A DNA stretch of 64,000 nucleotides from assembly GCA_036936605.1 (NCBI GenBank), contig JAUPFV010000002.1, forward strand, positions 322,292,893 through 322,356,892, given 5' to 3'. Below, in pieces: positions 1 to 11,879 of this stretch. Source of the DNA: Limnanthes douglasii subsp. nivea. Taxonomy: Eukaryota > Streptophyta > Magnoliopsida > Brassicales > Limnanthaceae. The notes beneath the pieces are model-generated. The model did no database searches, was not told the origin of the DNA, and was given only the letters and a program-made list of their open reading frames with translations. Within the stretch, counting starts at the first letter, position 1, and the number at the start of each line of letters is the position of its first letter. A program made the translations under genes and the position numbers.

Positions 1-1012
1 TCATTAGAGTGAAATCAGATTAGTTAGCTAAAAAAATAGGTAAACCATATTTGTTTTCTTACGTGTCACTAATTAACGTTTAATTTTAATACGTACGACT
101 ATACAAGCTTTTATATTCTGAATATAAATTTACATCATAATTAATATCTTGAAATAATAGATTTTTCTTAGATAGTAGTTGTCATATAATAAAAATAAAC
201 AATGGATGTTTTCATAATACTTTATTGAGTAACTAGGCCTCGTGTTTAATCAACATAGAAATTTGCGTGAAAATGTAATAAACTCATACGTATTTAGTTT
301 TGTAGCTTATTTAATTTCAGTTATTAAATATTTATGGGTATTTTAACACCCAATGCTCTTAACTTACTGGAATGGAAGACATTTATTCAATATTTTCTAA
401 ATGAATTAGTTAGAAAATTTAAGAAAATTAAACATTGTATAAATCAGCCGAATTTATTTTAAAAATCATTATGTTTATTCTTAGTTTAAATACTATTTGG
501 GGTGATTCATCCTCTAATTATCCATTGGATTTGGCTCTGGAGTAATCGAATATCACACGAATATATAACAATGATTGGGGAAAATTAAGATCACATTATT
601 TTTTAAAAAACAAAAGTATTGGAAGAAAATAATCTCATGTTTGTTTAAATAAATTAAATATTGATTATATATTAATAATTTATTATTTAAAAAATAACTT
701 ATATGATTTGGACTTTGCTCTTGGTTATACTCTAAAAATGTCTCATACTAGTTGAGATATTTAATTCACTTATATATTGTATATTATTTCAATCTAAGAG
801 ATGTGGGACAGCTGATCAAGTGAATGGTCAAGTTTATTCTTTAACACTCTTCATTAAACTTGATTCGATATAATGGTCATAATATTTGCCATAGTGAGAT
901 GTACTGGACATGATATTTTCAATAGTGCCATCGCGGATATGGCACCTTGTTAGACACATCGATTAGAACTTTAGTGTGATACCGTGACAGAAAAGTGATA
1001 ATAATTGATGTG
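1..1012. repeat. 3' end of a 4.76-kb tandem unit (U0, truncated by window start)
   Basis: The first kilobase aligns with the last kilobase of each 4.76-kb unit (compare about 19326-20288, 24083-25045 and 28857-29907). It begins within TCATTAGAGTGRAATCAGAT and ends at the shared unit-end motif GTGATAATAATTGATGTG. It keeps a stretch around 225-265 (ACTAGGCCTCGTG) that is present in the third unit but missing from the first two, so it is closest to the third unit. No gene is supported here. Confidence 0.8.
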
Positions 1013-1065
1013 TTTATTTCAATAAGAATACTGCTTATATATATATACACGGATTATAGCAAGAT

Positions 1066-1143
1066 CTAATTATGACTATAATCAATAAATCCAATCCTAA
1101 TTATGACTATAATCAACACATCCAATGATAATTATGATTATAA
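1066..1143. repeat. 31-bp tandem repeat, about 2.5 copies
   Basis: The core CTAATTATGACTATAATCA starts at 1066 and 1097 with a 31-bp period, followed by a degenerate third copy (ATAATTATGATTATAA). It lies between the end of the repeat unit and the copia fragment. Confidence 0.75.
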
Positions 1144-1239
1144 ATAGTAGAGTCAATTTCATTACATTCATGCCTAAATTAGTGTAACCATTCATTTGTA
1201 TTTATTCTTGGATTACATTACAATAAAATTGTTGAAAGA

Positions 1240-2218
1240 TTACCTATTATTCTAACATATGTTGATGATATACTATTGACTAGAAATGACTTACATAAAA
1301 TCAAATTGATGAAGAATTACCTACAACAACATTTTCACATTAAAGATCTCGGCGAGTTAAAATATTTTCTAGGTATTGAATTTTCTCGATCTAAGACATG
1401 AATATTTATGTATCAAAGATAACATGCATTAAATATTTTACAAGACACAGGATTGTCAGGATTAAACTGGACAAAAACCTAATACAACATAATTTGAAAT
1501 TAATTCATACAGACGGTAAACTACTTCATGACTCGACTAGATATCAAAGACTGGTTGGCAAGGTAATTATATTTGACAGCGACCATGACTTATATTATGT
1601 ACTCAGTGCGTACATTAAGCAAATTTATGGGAGCACCTAGGAAGCCACACTAGAAAACAGTGTTAAGAGTCCTCTCTTACATCAAGAAATCACATGGCAT
1701 AGGTCTTTTTTCATCGAAAAATAATATGACACTTAGTGAGTTTTATATACAAACTGGAGTGCATGCCGTATGTCAAACGGGTATGTTTCTGGTTACTGTG
1801 TTTTTCTTGGCTCATCACTCATATCATGGAAATCAAAGAAACAGACTAATGTTTCATGATCATTTGTGGAATCAGATTATAGAGCAATGTAAAATACTAT
1901 GTTGGAATTAACCTAGTAAAGATACATGTAAAGATTTGAAGGCCGACTTGGATAAACCGGCATCATTGTTTTGTGATAATAAAATAGATTTATATATTAC
2001 GGCCAATCCAGTTTTTCATTAGCGTACTAAGTACATAGGCATTGATTGTCATATAATTCGAGAAAAACTTCAAGCTGAAATAATTCATCCATGCTATATT
2101 TTAATATAAAGATGTACTTGGCAGATATATTTTTACTAAAATACTTAAGAAAGATGAATTTAATTTTTTATGCAGCAAGTTGGGACTACTTGATTTACAC
2201 TCTCCAACTTGAGAGAGG
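1240..2218 (+). pseudogene. Ty1/copia pol remnant (end of RT and RNase H), copy 1
   Basis: Frame-by-frame translation gives the C-terminal half of a Ty1/copia polyprotein. The RT active-site motif YVDD is at 1258-1269, followed by residues resembling IKDLGELKYFLGIEFSRSK. RNase H follows, with RVLSYIKKSHGIGLF near 1665-1710, a stretch resembling SLISWKSKKQTNVS near 1825-1855, and PVFH then IDCHIIREKL near 2010-2075. The end resembles CSKLGLLDLHSPT near 2170-2210. Frameshifts near 1395 and 1780 and several in-frame stops break it. Gag, protease, integrase and the front of RT are absent, and no LTR could be identified. Confidence 0.85.
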
Positions 2219-4490
2219 TTGCTAAAGTATCTTTGTATTTATTGTAAAGTAACCGTAGAATAAAAGTAGTATGAGTAGTATTTTTATTAAAATAAACTCA
2301 TCACTTTTTATCATTTTTTTGAATGACTTCTGTAAAATATCCATCAAATAACTTGTGATGGGAGGATTTCATTAGATTCCATTAATATTCTTAAATTTAA
2401 AAGTTGTGGTCTTACTACATTCATCTTTTTTTAAGTTTAGAACTTATGGTCTTATTATATTTATTTTGTGTGATAGTTTAATTAACTTTTGTTCGAGACC
2501 CGAAAAATAATAATTGTGGAGTATCTTTATTAATGTATATTTATCATTAATTTTTATATTTTTTATATTAATTTATTAATTAATTTCGCTGATAAATGAA
2601 TAAATACTCTAACAAGTGGTTATTTTGAATTCTATAATCTATTTCATGGTAAATTAAAAGAAATTGACAAAAAAAACTAAAAATGAGTCTAAATAGAAGT
2701 AAAAGGTTCAATAAAAAAGACAAAAGAATAAGACTTATTAAATAAATATATACGTGTATTATAACATGGATATGGACTATATGTATTATTTATTAATACC
2801 AATCAATTTATCTATAAATAATGGGCAAAGTACAAAATCAGAAATGATGCGTGGCTTTTTCTTTCACAAAACCATTAGAGGAGAAGGAAAAAAAATACAT
2901 AACATTTTAATTGATAAATTTTATTTATATTTTAGTAGATATATTTCGTTCCAAAAAATAAATCTCATTTCGTATGCTCAAACGAAAGCATAAAATATAC
3001 AACAAATTCCAATAGACCAAAATATGAGACTCCATCAAGAAAAACAAAGATTTTTTAAAGTTTAACACAAGTCTAAGACGATAAAACCCCATTTTTAGAA
3101 AATAAATGGCTTCATCAAGAGCATTGAAAGCTTATAAAGTCTTTGATAATAAAAAATATTTGAGGATTGCTATCATTCATTAAAAACGAAATTGATCCAT
3201 CACGAACATTAAGGTTTCATAAATTTTATAATAATGAGAGGAAGAATTCTATAAAAATAAAGTGCTCCATTAGAGACATTGAAGTGCTCTATCAGAGACA
3301 TCAAAATGTAATCCTTTGATAGAAAAGCAAGCTTCAACTATTTCAAAATTTTAGTCAGTTTATGATTTGAAATTTTAACCGTTTTGGACATAAAACTGTT
3401 TTACAGTTGGAGTATTTTGGTTGAATAAATAAGCATGGTTCTGTAACAGAAAAAAACAACAAAAAGATTCATTCTCGTTGTTCAAATGTATACGCTCTGA
3501 TTTTATCCGGTTGAAAATTTTGGAGAACCACCAAAATAATTTCAATCTGAAATTGTTAAAACAAGACTTCAGAGTTTATCCGAAAATCTCTAAACAAAAT
3601 TCCCAACAAAATATTGAAATTATATGTTCTTGTTTTATGAAGATGTTCTTGTTTTATGCAAAGATGTGGATGAAGATTCGAATGAAGAATTTTTTTGTCA
3701 TCTTTAAGAGAATTCATAATCAAGTATTAAAACATTGGATATATGGTATCATCTTGCTGTAAGTTTTTCTCCCTGACTTTTACTGATGGATGAAAATGGT
3801 GATAATTTCTGAATTCTTTTTAAATTCTGTAAATGATACACGCACTGAAAATACTTGAACTGATTGGATATACGAAGAAAGCGTATTTTGGTTTTTTGTA
3901 TATATATTTGTCATGTGGCTTTGATAAGTTGGTATTGCGGTAATGAAGTTTCATTGGGTAATAAAGTATCAACATATAATCTTGCGTAACGAATTAAGAC
4001 AGATGAACTTTAATTTTAAAAGACATATAATCTATTTACAGTAAGAAAAACTCTTAGAGAATAACTGCTTCATGCAGTTGTAGTTCTTGTTTATATGCAC
4101 TGGATAATAGAATACTAGATGCATAAAATTTGCACGACATTACCTTTAAGTAAGTAATAAAGTACTAATCTAAGGATTTATTTAGATTTTATGCTTTTAT
4201 GCTTTTGAGTAATAATAAAAGTATGCTAGTGACTGCCTTTTATGCAAGTTAGTGTTTTTATAATTTAATAAACACGTTGTTTCATGAGAATGACTATTCA
4301 GTAGTTTGATGTTGTTAAACCATAATAAATATTCAGTGTAAGATTTTTACACATGTGGAGGCAATAACAAATATTAACAGTTGTAACTTGCAAGATTTGA
4401 AAGAAATTAAAACTTGCATGGTAAGATTGCCTATGGCATGCCTAAATATATCCTAGAAGTTTTGATTAAATATATATATAAATAGGGATG
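2219..4490. other. Unrecognised A+T-rich stretch, copy 1
   Basis: No family was recognised here. It holds only short A+T-rich open frames (for example 2754-2993 and 3478-3762, both +) with no recognisable domain. It is probably transposon-derived or intergenic DNA. Confidence 0.5.
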
Positions 4491-4760
4491 TACTAGGCAT
4501 ACGGTTTTGTCGATCCTATGTTTGTAATTGCATGTAATTTTTACCGTAAATAAGAATAAGTTAAAGGTAATTTCTTATGGAATTAATAATTGCTGGTTGA
4601 AATGTTCCTACCAAGTCCATTCCAATGTCGATCCTACCAAGTCCATTCCAATTAAGATTTACTAGGCATATGGTTTTGTCGATCCTATGTTTGTAATTGC
4701 ATGTAATTTTTACCGTAAATAAGAATTAAGTTAAAGGCAATTTCTTATGAAATTAAAAAT
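4491..4760. repeat. Direct repeat of about 100 bp at the truncated end of element A, copy 1
   Basis: The sequence starting TACTAGGCATACGGTTTTG at 4491 recurs at 4660 (TACTAGGCATATGGTTTTG), period 169 bp. Between the copies are two short pieces reading CCTACCAAGTCCATTCC (about 4607 and 4632). They match the reverse complement of the integrase motif GMDLVG, which appears once more at about 4798 at the start of element A. A small tandem duplication has spread across the element's broken edge. Confidence 0.7.
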
Positions 4761-4761
4761 A

Positions 4762-7184
4762 ATCATTCGACGTTCTCTAGAGGCTATATGCAATAGTCCT
4801 ACCAAATCCATTCCTTATCTATAAAAAGGAGTAGCTTCAGAAATAGTCGTAGGAAGAACTACTGGTTTGTGAATATAATTTGCAAACCGTCAACAAATAT
4901 CACAATCTCGAACTGAAACTTTAGCATCATTCATAATTGAAGTCCAATAATATCATGCAACTAAAACCCTACGCGTCAAAGACTTAAACCCACAACGAGC
5001 TAAACCTTACCTTCATGCAACTCATATAAAATTTCCTATTGGCTACTTAACGATTTTTTTTTGTATTAGACTCCTTCTAACATAACATAACCATGGACCT
5101 TGTACCTTAACTTTTTAGCCATTTGTGTATCTTGAGGTAACATACCTCTTAGTAAAAAAATTAAGGATATCAGACCTCCTATCACTTCGAATTATGTCTG
5201 GAGTAACAAATATTTCCTCAACATATTTATATTGTTTTGACCATGTTAAAATTGAAGGACTTACTTGTAGCTATATCCATCAATATTCATCAGTATACGA
5301 AATTGTTGCCAAAGAATCAACAACTATATTATATCCTCGGTTAATGTGCTTGACTATGACTTTGTCAAACAAAAGAGTCAAATTTCGAAGCTCGCATAGA
5401 TACAAAATTATATTATCTCTCTTAGCCTCGGATACACATGCCATATGATTTGCCACTAGCTGTAAATTTGTTTCCAAATAAACTGTTGTCTCTCCATAAA
5501 TATTTGCAAGCCTTAAACTAGCTAACGTAGCCCCATATTCAGCCTTATTATTAGACGCATGAAAGTTAAATTGAAAATTTTGGTACATCGCCTCCCCGGA
5601 AGGAGAAACTAACTGAACCCCACACTAGATCCGAATATCCTAGAACCACCATCATTTCGAACCACCCACATCGAAGTTTCTGGGATGACCTCTTTATCTG
5701 TCTTCTCATCTGATCGACTCGAGCTTTAATAACCATTCAAGGAGCAAAAGTGATATCCAAATCTCCCAATAATACTGAGGAGTCCTACTAGAAATATCTG
5801 GTCATTGTAATACATTATTTAGTGGGAAAGAAGTTTGAACCAAAATAGTGTGAGGTTAAAAATAAGGGCACATCTTTCTAGAAGCTACTACTAAAGCCAA
5901 AGACAAATTTATAAGATTCAGATATATTTTCTCTGATGCCAACAAACTTTTACTAACATAATAGACTGGTTTTGAAACTCTATTGTCTCCACTTATCAAA
6001 ACGATGCTCACTACAAAATCAAAAACTGCTTGGACAACTCCTCTCCAGTTTGAGGCTTAGACAATATTTCTGGTGATAAAAAATGGTCTTTAATCTTTCA
6101 AAAAAACTGCTTCACAATCTAATGTCCATATAAACTCTTTGGATTTTCATTAAACTTGGAAAGAAAGAATACACTTGTCGGAAAATCTTCAAATAAATCG
6201 ATGAAGAGCAGCTAACCTTACTGCCAATATTTGCACATCCTTTATAGTTCGATGTGATGTTATTGAAACCAGGTCCTTTAACTACTCATGATCTGCCTTT
6301 ATTCTTTTTCACTAATGATATATCTTAGAAAGTTTCCTGATCGTATGCTAAAGGTACATTTTTAGGCTTTAAATTCAATCAAATAACCTTTAACTTTAGG
6401 AAAGTTTCCTCTAAATCTTTCAAATTTTCACAATCTATTAGGATTTTAACTAGCATAACATCAATATACACTTCCATATTCCACCCAATCTGAGAAGCGA
6501 AATCCTTGTTCATCAACCTTTGATATGTCGCTCTAGCATTCTTCAACCCAAATGACATAACTCCATAACAATGTAATACTTGGTCAGTGATGAACGTAGT
6601 GTTTTCTTAATCTTTTGGATCCATTTGAATTTGGTTGTATCATGCAAGATCATCCATAAACGATAAAATTTTATTTCCTAAACTATAACCAACCAACTGA
6701 TCTATTCGAGGAACAATAAATGGATCTTTAGGACAAACTCGATTCAAATATGTGAAATCAACACACAGTCGCCATTTTCATTCTTTTTTTATCGAACACT
6801 AGATTTTCTGTCCATAAAGGATAGTGCACCTCCTGCATATGTGAGACCCTAGACAAGTGATCCACCTGTACAAGAATAGCTTCATATTTTTCAACAAAAA
6901 AACATGAAATTCTGAACAACATCTTTGATCCTCGGATTTATAGCTAAGCTGTGACATATCACTTCAGGTGGAACCCCGATTACACCGTCTGTTTTCCAAG
7001 AAAAACTATCCAAATTATCAAACAAGAATTATAACAACTGATAACGCAAAGTAGTGATAGTGGTGTCCCTATAGCCATAGTCTTCCCATTAGAAACAAGT
7101 GTATTCCTCAATATTCTCATTCACTATCAAAGAACCAGGGGTTTCCCTCAGATCAACCATTTTTTTTCATCCAAGGTTAACCCT
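4762..7184 (-). pseudogene. Element A pol remnant (RT, RNase H, second RNase H, partial integrase)
   Basis: On the minus strand, RT runs from about 7140 to 6100. Its active-site block at 6457-6468 reads YIDV instead of YIDD, so a catalytic aspartate is lost. The second, archaeal-type RNase H is recognisable at 5280-5588: NFHASNNKAEYGATLASLRL, then LETNLQLVANH (N where element C has D) and VDSLATISYTDEY. Partial integrase follows at about 5090-4762, ending near the first catalytic Asp motif. Stops and frameshifts occur throughout. At 7181-7202, where element C has its UAG, this copy reads sense codons (EQKLGGL). Confidence 0.85.
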
Positions 7185-9589
7185 CCTAATTTCTGTTCAA
7201 TCATCTGATTATCACCATTAGAACCTCGAACACAAAACCTTGTTGCATAACATTCTTCGCCTATCTTTTGGTCATTTCAAACAACTAAAACATGATCTCC
7301 AAACACATAGTTCAAGCATTGGTGAACTGTAGAAAAATAACATGCATTCTTGAAAGGAAAAATCTCCTAAATATAGCATTATAACAGGTCGGACATTCAA
7401 CAACCATGAATAAGACTTGGACCTTCTTTTTAAAACGACATTTTCCCAAACACACTTCACCTTCGAATTCACCAATCCCTTGAGTTGTCACCCTTGTAAA
7501 CATAATTATAGTATGATCAGATTGACAAATTGGAGGTGGGTTTTTCATCCTACCATATGTATATTTGAAAAAAACATTTGCAGAACTCCCCATATCTATC
7601 AAAACACGTCGAATTTCAACTCCGGCTATTTCTGCCCCTATAACCATTGCATCTTCAGGAGGTTCCGCTATCCCTCTCAAATCATCATTATCGAACAAAA
7701 TAAAATGAGTGTCCTTCTTTCCATACAAATGAGTAGACATTCTTCCTTCTACTTGAGTGGCTAAACTTACTATGTGTAGTAGTGACAGCCATAGAATATC
7801 CTCCAAAAATTAGTAAAGATTCAAAATACTCACACGAAATTTGAGCTCGTCTTTGCTCAACTGGTTCATCCACAACCATCAAAATTAACCGATCTGGATA
7901 TGTGGCCAAATATTTTGAGGTTGTATCAAACTCAACATATTTAGAGTATAATATCACTGATGCCCTTTCTTGTTTTGATTATAGATTAGCAGTTTGTTGC
8001 GTCAATGATCTTAGAGTTTTTGATACACTGTTATGCCCTTTAACAAAAGCTGTTAATGTGTCATTCTCTTTTAAAACCTGTATCTCCTTCTTTAATACTA
8101 ATGTGCCATTCTCTTTTCAAAATCTGTTATTGCGCTCTTATCTTGATCTGTTTATTGGAGGTTGCTTTTTGAAGCTTACACGACCTTTAGTCTTCTAGAA
8201 AATTCCAATTACATTATAAAAAAGTTTGCAAAATATTCCACCCTCACCCATTGATTTGACCTTGATCTATAAAATTGATAACCTGCAGTTTGAGTTAGAA
8301 CCCCTCATGTTTGAGGAGGCAAATTTTTGTTGATCAATAAATGAAGTGATGGTTGATAATTTGAGGAGTTTCCTTGATTATTTAAAGCACACCCTGAGTT
8401 CCTCTGAGTAGACCCAACGCCTCCCTGAATCCTAGTCGAAACTTTTATTTTAATTTGGGCATAGACTTGAGTCATCAATGCTCCAAAATTTAACGCTATC
8501 TTTTTTGTCATTTTGTTTGCTAAATCTCTTGGCAATAAACCTTGTCATTTTGTTCACAATCATATAACCCTGCTTTTGTTAGCATAAACCACATCATATA
8601 ATATTTCAGTTTTTCACCTTTAGCCTGCTTACACTATATTATAGTGTTTTCATTAGATCACATCTTTCTAGTTTCCCCAAATTTTCGTTCGAAAGATATA
8701 AAGAAGTCTCTATAGTTGGTAATAGATCCCCTCAGAATTCTATTATACCACTATAGTGCAGTGCCCTTGAAAGTCTGATGCTCTGCATACGAGCCTATCA
8801 TCATCTTAAAAGTTTATCATATAATTTTTGAATTTTTCCATGCGATCATCAGGATCTTGAGTCCCATCAAACCTTTCTACCTTGGAGATGTCAAAATGCT
8901 TTTTGAAGAGAAATAGACTTAAATTTAGCAGTCAAAGGAGAATTTCTCCAATCGACCCCTTGCACATATCAGTCATCTCTTATGGTTCCCATAACAACAT
9001 ACAAATTTTGATCTGCTACACTTGCATACTGAGTGGATGTCTTTCCTTCATACCATACAAGATCCCTTATATGACAAGGTTATTGTCGCTCTTTGATTCA
9101 TATTAATTTTGTGATTTCTGATGTCGAATTCTTTCTCCTTTCAAAGATCCCTAGTAGTTCTTCTACTTAAACAATCCATCCTCACATTCTGAGCTATCAT
9201 ACTCATCACTAGATGTGATGTATCTATGTTTATCTTTCTTTTCCTTTCACCAAGTTTGATATTCTTTATCATACTCAAAATTTGTTTTCTTTCGATCACT
9301 TCGAGAAATGATGAGTTGTATACGATTGATAAGATTTATTTTCCATTTCAGTGTTCTTTTCAACCTGTCGTACCTCAGATTTTAGCCTACTTGACTAAAT
9401 TCATTGTTCTCTTTAAACATATTTATCATTAAACGGAGTTATTTTGTCCAACAATTGATTCTTCCGATCTTCAATGTCAGAATAACCTTGTTGTTCTATA
9501 ATTTAATCATCTTCTTTACTTTCGTCCCAATGTAAATCAGATCTAAAAGTTTCAATACCTTTGCAAACTTTTGGATCAACTTCATTCAT
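7185..9589 (-). pseudogene. Element A gag-protease remnant, copy 1
   Basis: The likely original start is the ATG at 9589-9587 (MNEVDPKVCKVLK, resembling the N-terminus of element C Gag). A Gag segment at 8305-8535 (LANKMTKKIALNFGALMTQV) aligns with LADETTRRRALTFGALMAQV in element C. The aspartic protease lies at 7312-7806, where IRRVLIDMGSSANVFF has DMG in place of the DTG active site. A gag-derived stretch, including the region homologous to the zinc knuckle, is too decayed to translate in one frame. Confidence 0.85.
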
Positions 9590-9674
9590 TGGTTACATAT
9601 CGATCAAGAACGATATTACTGACTAAAAAGTCAATAATTTTTGGTTTTTAACGTCAATTCAAGGTACCAATCAA

Positions 9675-9692
9675 CAATCTCTGTGGTCGCCA
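9675..9692 (-). other. Primer-binding-site-like stretch of element A, copy 1
   Basis: On the minus strand, three bases after the LTR end, the sequence begins TGGCGACCACAGAGATT. The TGGCG start and the 3-nt spacing are the same as in element C. The tRNA was not assigned. Confidence 0.55.
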
Positions 9693-9695
9693 ATT

Positions 9696-9955
9696 TGTTA
9701 GGTATGAATCTTAGTTTAGAAAGAGAAAGTAAAAAATGGAATCAAATTGTAGAGAGTCCTCCTTTATTCATCACCTCACTTCCTATTTATAGGGTTGTCG
9801 GACTTCTATAACTGAATCAATTATATACATGAGAAAATTGCATTGTTACCCCTTATGTTGACAAATAGTTCAAATATCCTCTTACAACTATATAAGTTAT
9901 CATAAATAACCTTATCATTATTACATTAAGTCCCCGATATTTCATATCCTTATCA
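9696..9955 (-). repeat. LTR of element A, copy 1 (about 260 bp)
   Basis: On the minus strand it starts TGATAAGGATATG, like the LTR of element C (TGATAAGGAAAG), and ends ...CATACCTAACA, directly before the spacer and PBS-like sequence. TG...CA ends and a near-identical start support the boundaries. No partner LTR is present on the left, so age cannot be read from LTR divergence. Confidence 0.75.
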
Positions 9956-11230
9956 AATAGGGTAAAGATTCAACAAGTTGTTATAAAGATGTTTTTCTTA
10001 TGAAGTACCGATTTGGATGCAATGTTAAACTTTTGGTAATGGTTTAATCTCTAACTATTAATTTATAGTAGATATAGCTATCACGCATTCGATAAACAAT
10101 AAGACACCTAAATATGCCTATAAACTTATACAAGTCATGAAAAAACTAGTTACTTATTAATCGCGGAACCAAAAACAAAACAAAGACGGAAAGATGCACC
10201 GGATAAATTCATTGAGAATACTGAAAGATGGCTTGAGAAATCCAAGGTTTATCTCATAAAGTTTTCTTATTGTACTAAAATTTATAATACATCAATCCAA
10301 TATCATGAAGTTCAAGTTGACTAGAGCTATAATATGTTGTTGCAGATATTTCACGAAGTTTTTCTTAATGAATTTAAAAAACCTCATCGACTAGAGAAAT
10401 CATATCACTTTTATAACTATTATCGAACTAAAAATCTCAAGTGATAAGAAGGCTGAAGATAATTTTGAAGATGGAGAAAATATAGATATCATAATACCTA
10501 ACTCCGACTAAGCTATTAAATAGTGATTTTAGAACAGAAATCAAACTGATTTTTAAATTATTTTCCCTTCGACCATCCACTTATTAACACGTTATTTAGA
10601 TTAAAATAGATTGAACAGGTAAAATAACGAGAACAAGTAAAGTTGTTTGCTCGAGAATCGCAATAATTTTAAGGAAAATATTCATGATTATTTTAAAAAT
10701 AATTATCAACTGTTTTGACAAGATAATTAAATTTGGTTGAGCATGTTTATTTTTATTAAGCGATGATTTATAGACAATTGAATCAATATTATGTAATTTT
10801 TATTTTTTTATTATTTTATTTAAGAAGAAAAACTGATGAGTAATACTCATCGGGGTAAAATTGTACACAACAGGGGACAATTTTTTTAATTTGTGACTTT
10901 GATATCGTTTATTTTATGCGACTCTAAAATAATTACTTTTTTCTATTTATTCTTGTGAACTTTTTTATCATATAACTACTCTTACTGAATTTTGGATTTT
11001 TTGTTGTTGTTTGTTTTCTCTTTCGAGATAATTTATTTTTACTCTGAACACTATGCACACCATTAGGTTTTAAACGTGGAGGTAACATAATTGTAGTTTA
11101 ATTAACATTATAACGATTGTATGATTTCGAATATTGCAAAACTATAATAATATAATCTTAGAAATCTAACGTAGTTCTGGTGGCTTCTTAGTAAGTTAGA
11201 AAACTCAGAATTGTATTTTTTATACTTTTA
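9956..11230. repeat. Diverged relative of part of the 4.76-kb unit, copy 1
   Basis: The sequence directly right of element A's LTR aligns with about 17740-19010 of the first unit. Shared anchors include CCGATTTGGATGCAA (about 10006 and 17781), GAGAATACTGAAAG (about 10216 and 18031), AATTATCAACTGTTTTGACA (about 10700 and 18490), and a later GGTTTTAA...GGGGTA-like block. It is much more diverged than the array units are from each other. Element A therefore appears to have landed in an older relative of the unit. Confidence 0.7.
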
Positions 11231-11508
11231 TTTTAGGATTAAAAATATGAAAAACAAAGTTTAGATACATCATGTTTGTGAATATAATCTTTTACATTAA
11301 ATATATAAAGATTATACTAATTATATATATAATCTGGTTAACGTTTAGTAATCATATGCCCAATCATTATTTGATTTAATTACATATTTTGTTTTTAATT
11401 TCTCAATTTATTTTCTTCAAAAAATTAAAATATGATATTAGAATTAAACAAATCAACATAAAGATAGTATTTAAATAAATAAATAAAAATTAAAAAAATT
11501 AAAGTTAT

Positions 11509-11797
11509 TGATAAGGTTGGATACGTAGGTCTTTAAATATTTACCGTTGTTGAAGATATTTGTATGCTTATAAATTATCTCATCAATTTTTAGAATCACT
11601 CTTGAATTATTACAACATTATAGAACGAAAAACATTAAGCTTATATATTTGTTTAGGTTAGATAATATATGTTATCTAAGTAAATTCCGCGCCATTTATT
11701 TAAAAATTCAAAAGAAGGAAAAGAGTACATGTGTTTGGAAACTTGGGATTTAATATATGATGTTGTTTTAAGATAAAGTTTAATATTCATGACAACA
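11509..11797 (+). repeat. Putative 5' LTR of element B, copy 1 (about 289 bp)
   Basis: Begins TGATAAGGTTGG and ends GACAACA two bases before the primer-binding site. Boundaries rest on the TG...CA ends, the shared TGATAAGG start and the PBS position, as there is no second LTR for comparison. Confidence 0.6.
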
Positions 11798-11799
11798 AT

Positions 11800-11817
11800 T
11801 GGTGTCATCGGTGGGAA
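11800..11817 (+). other. Primer-binding site of element B, copy 1
   Basis: TGGTGTCATCGGTGGGAA differs by a few changes, mostly C-to-T type, from TGGCGCCGTCTGTGGGAA, the arginine-tRNA primer site known from Tat/Ogre-type elements. Confidence 0.65.
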
Positions 11818-11879
11818 TATATATTTTCTTCCTAAATAACCAAAGCAAAGAAGAAAACTCAAACTATTTGATGTCAAAT

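Larger units (their letters stand above)
4762..9955 (-). mobile_element. Decayed Tat-lineage Ty3/gypsy element A, copy 1
   Basis: Read on the minus strand from right to left: an LTR (9696-9955), a primer-binding-site-like stretch, gag (from about 9589), protease, RT, RNase H, a second RNase H, and an integrase broken after its first catalytic aspartate region. It aligns along its length with the intact element C, so both belong to the same branch. The integrase C-terminus, any antisense gene and the second LTR are missing. Many stops and frameshifts make it non-autonomous. It contains the empty target site ATTTC (7274-7278) used by element C in the other block. Confidence 0.9.

Noticed and set aside
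2218..2300. 3' LTR of the copia fragment
   Set aside because: A purine run (GAGAGAGG) precedes TTGCTAAAG, but no matching partner LTR or clear CA end was found.
5125..5448. Plus-strand 107-codon frame
   Set aside because: It lies opposite the recognisable archaeal-type RNase H remnant of element A and has no domain of its own.
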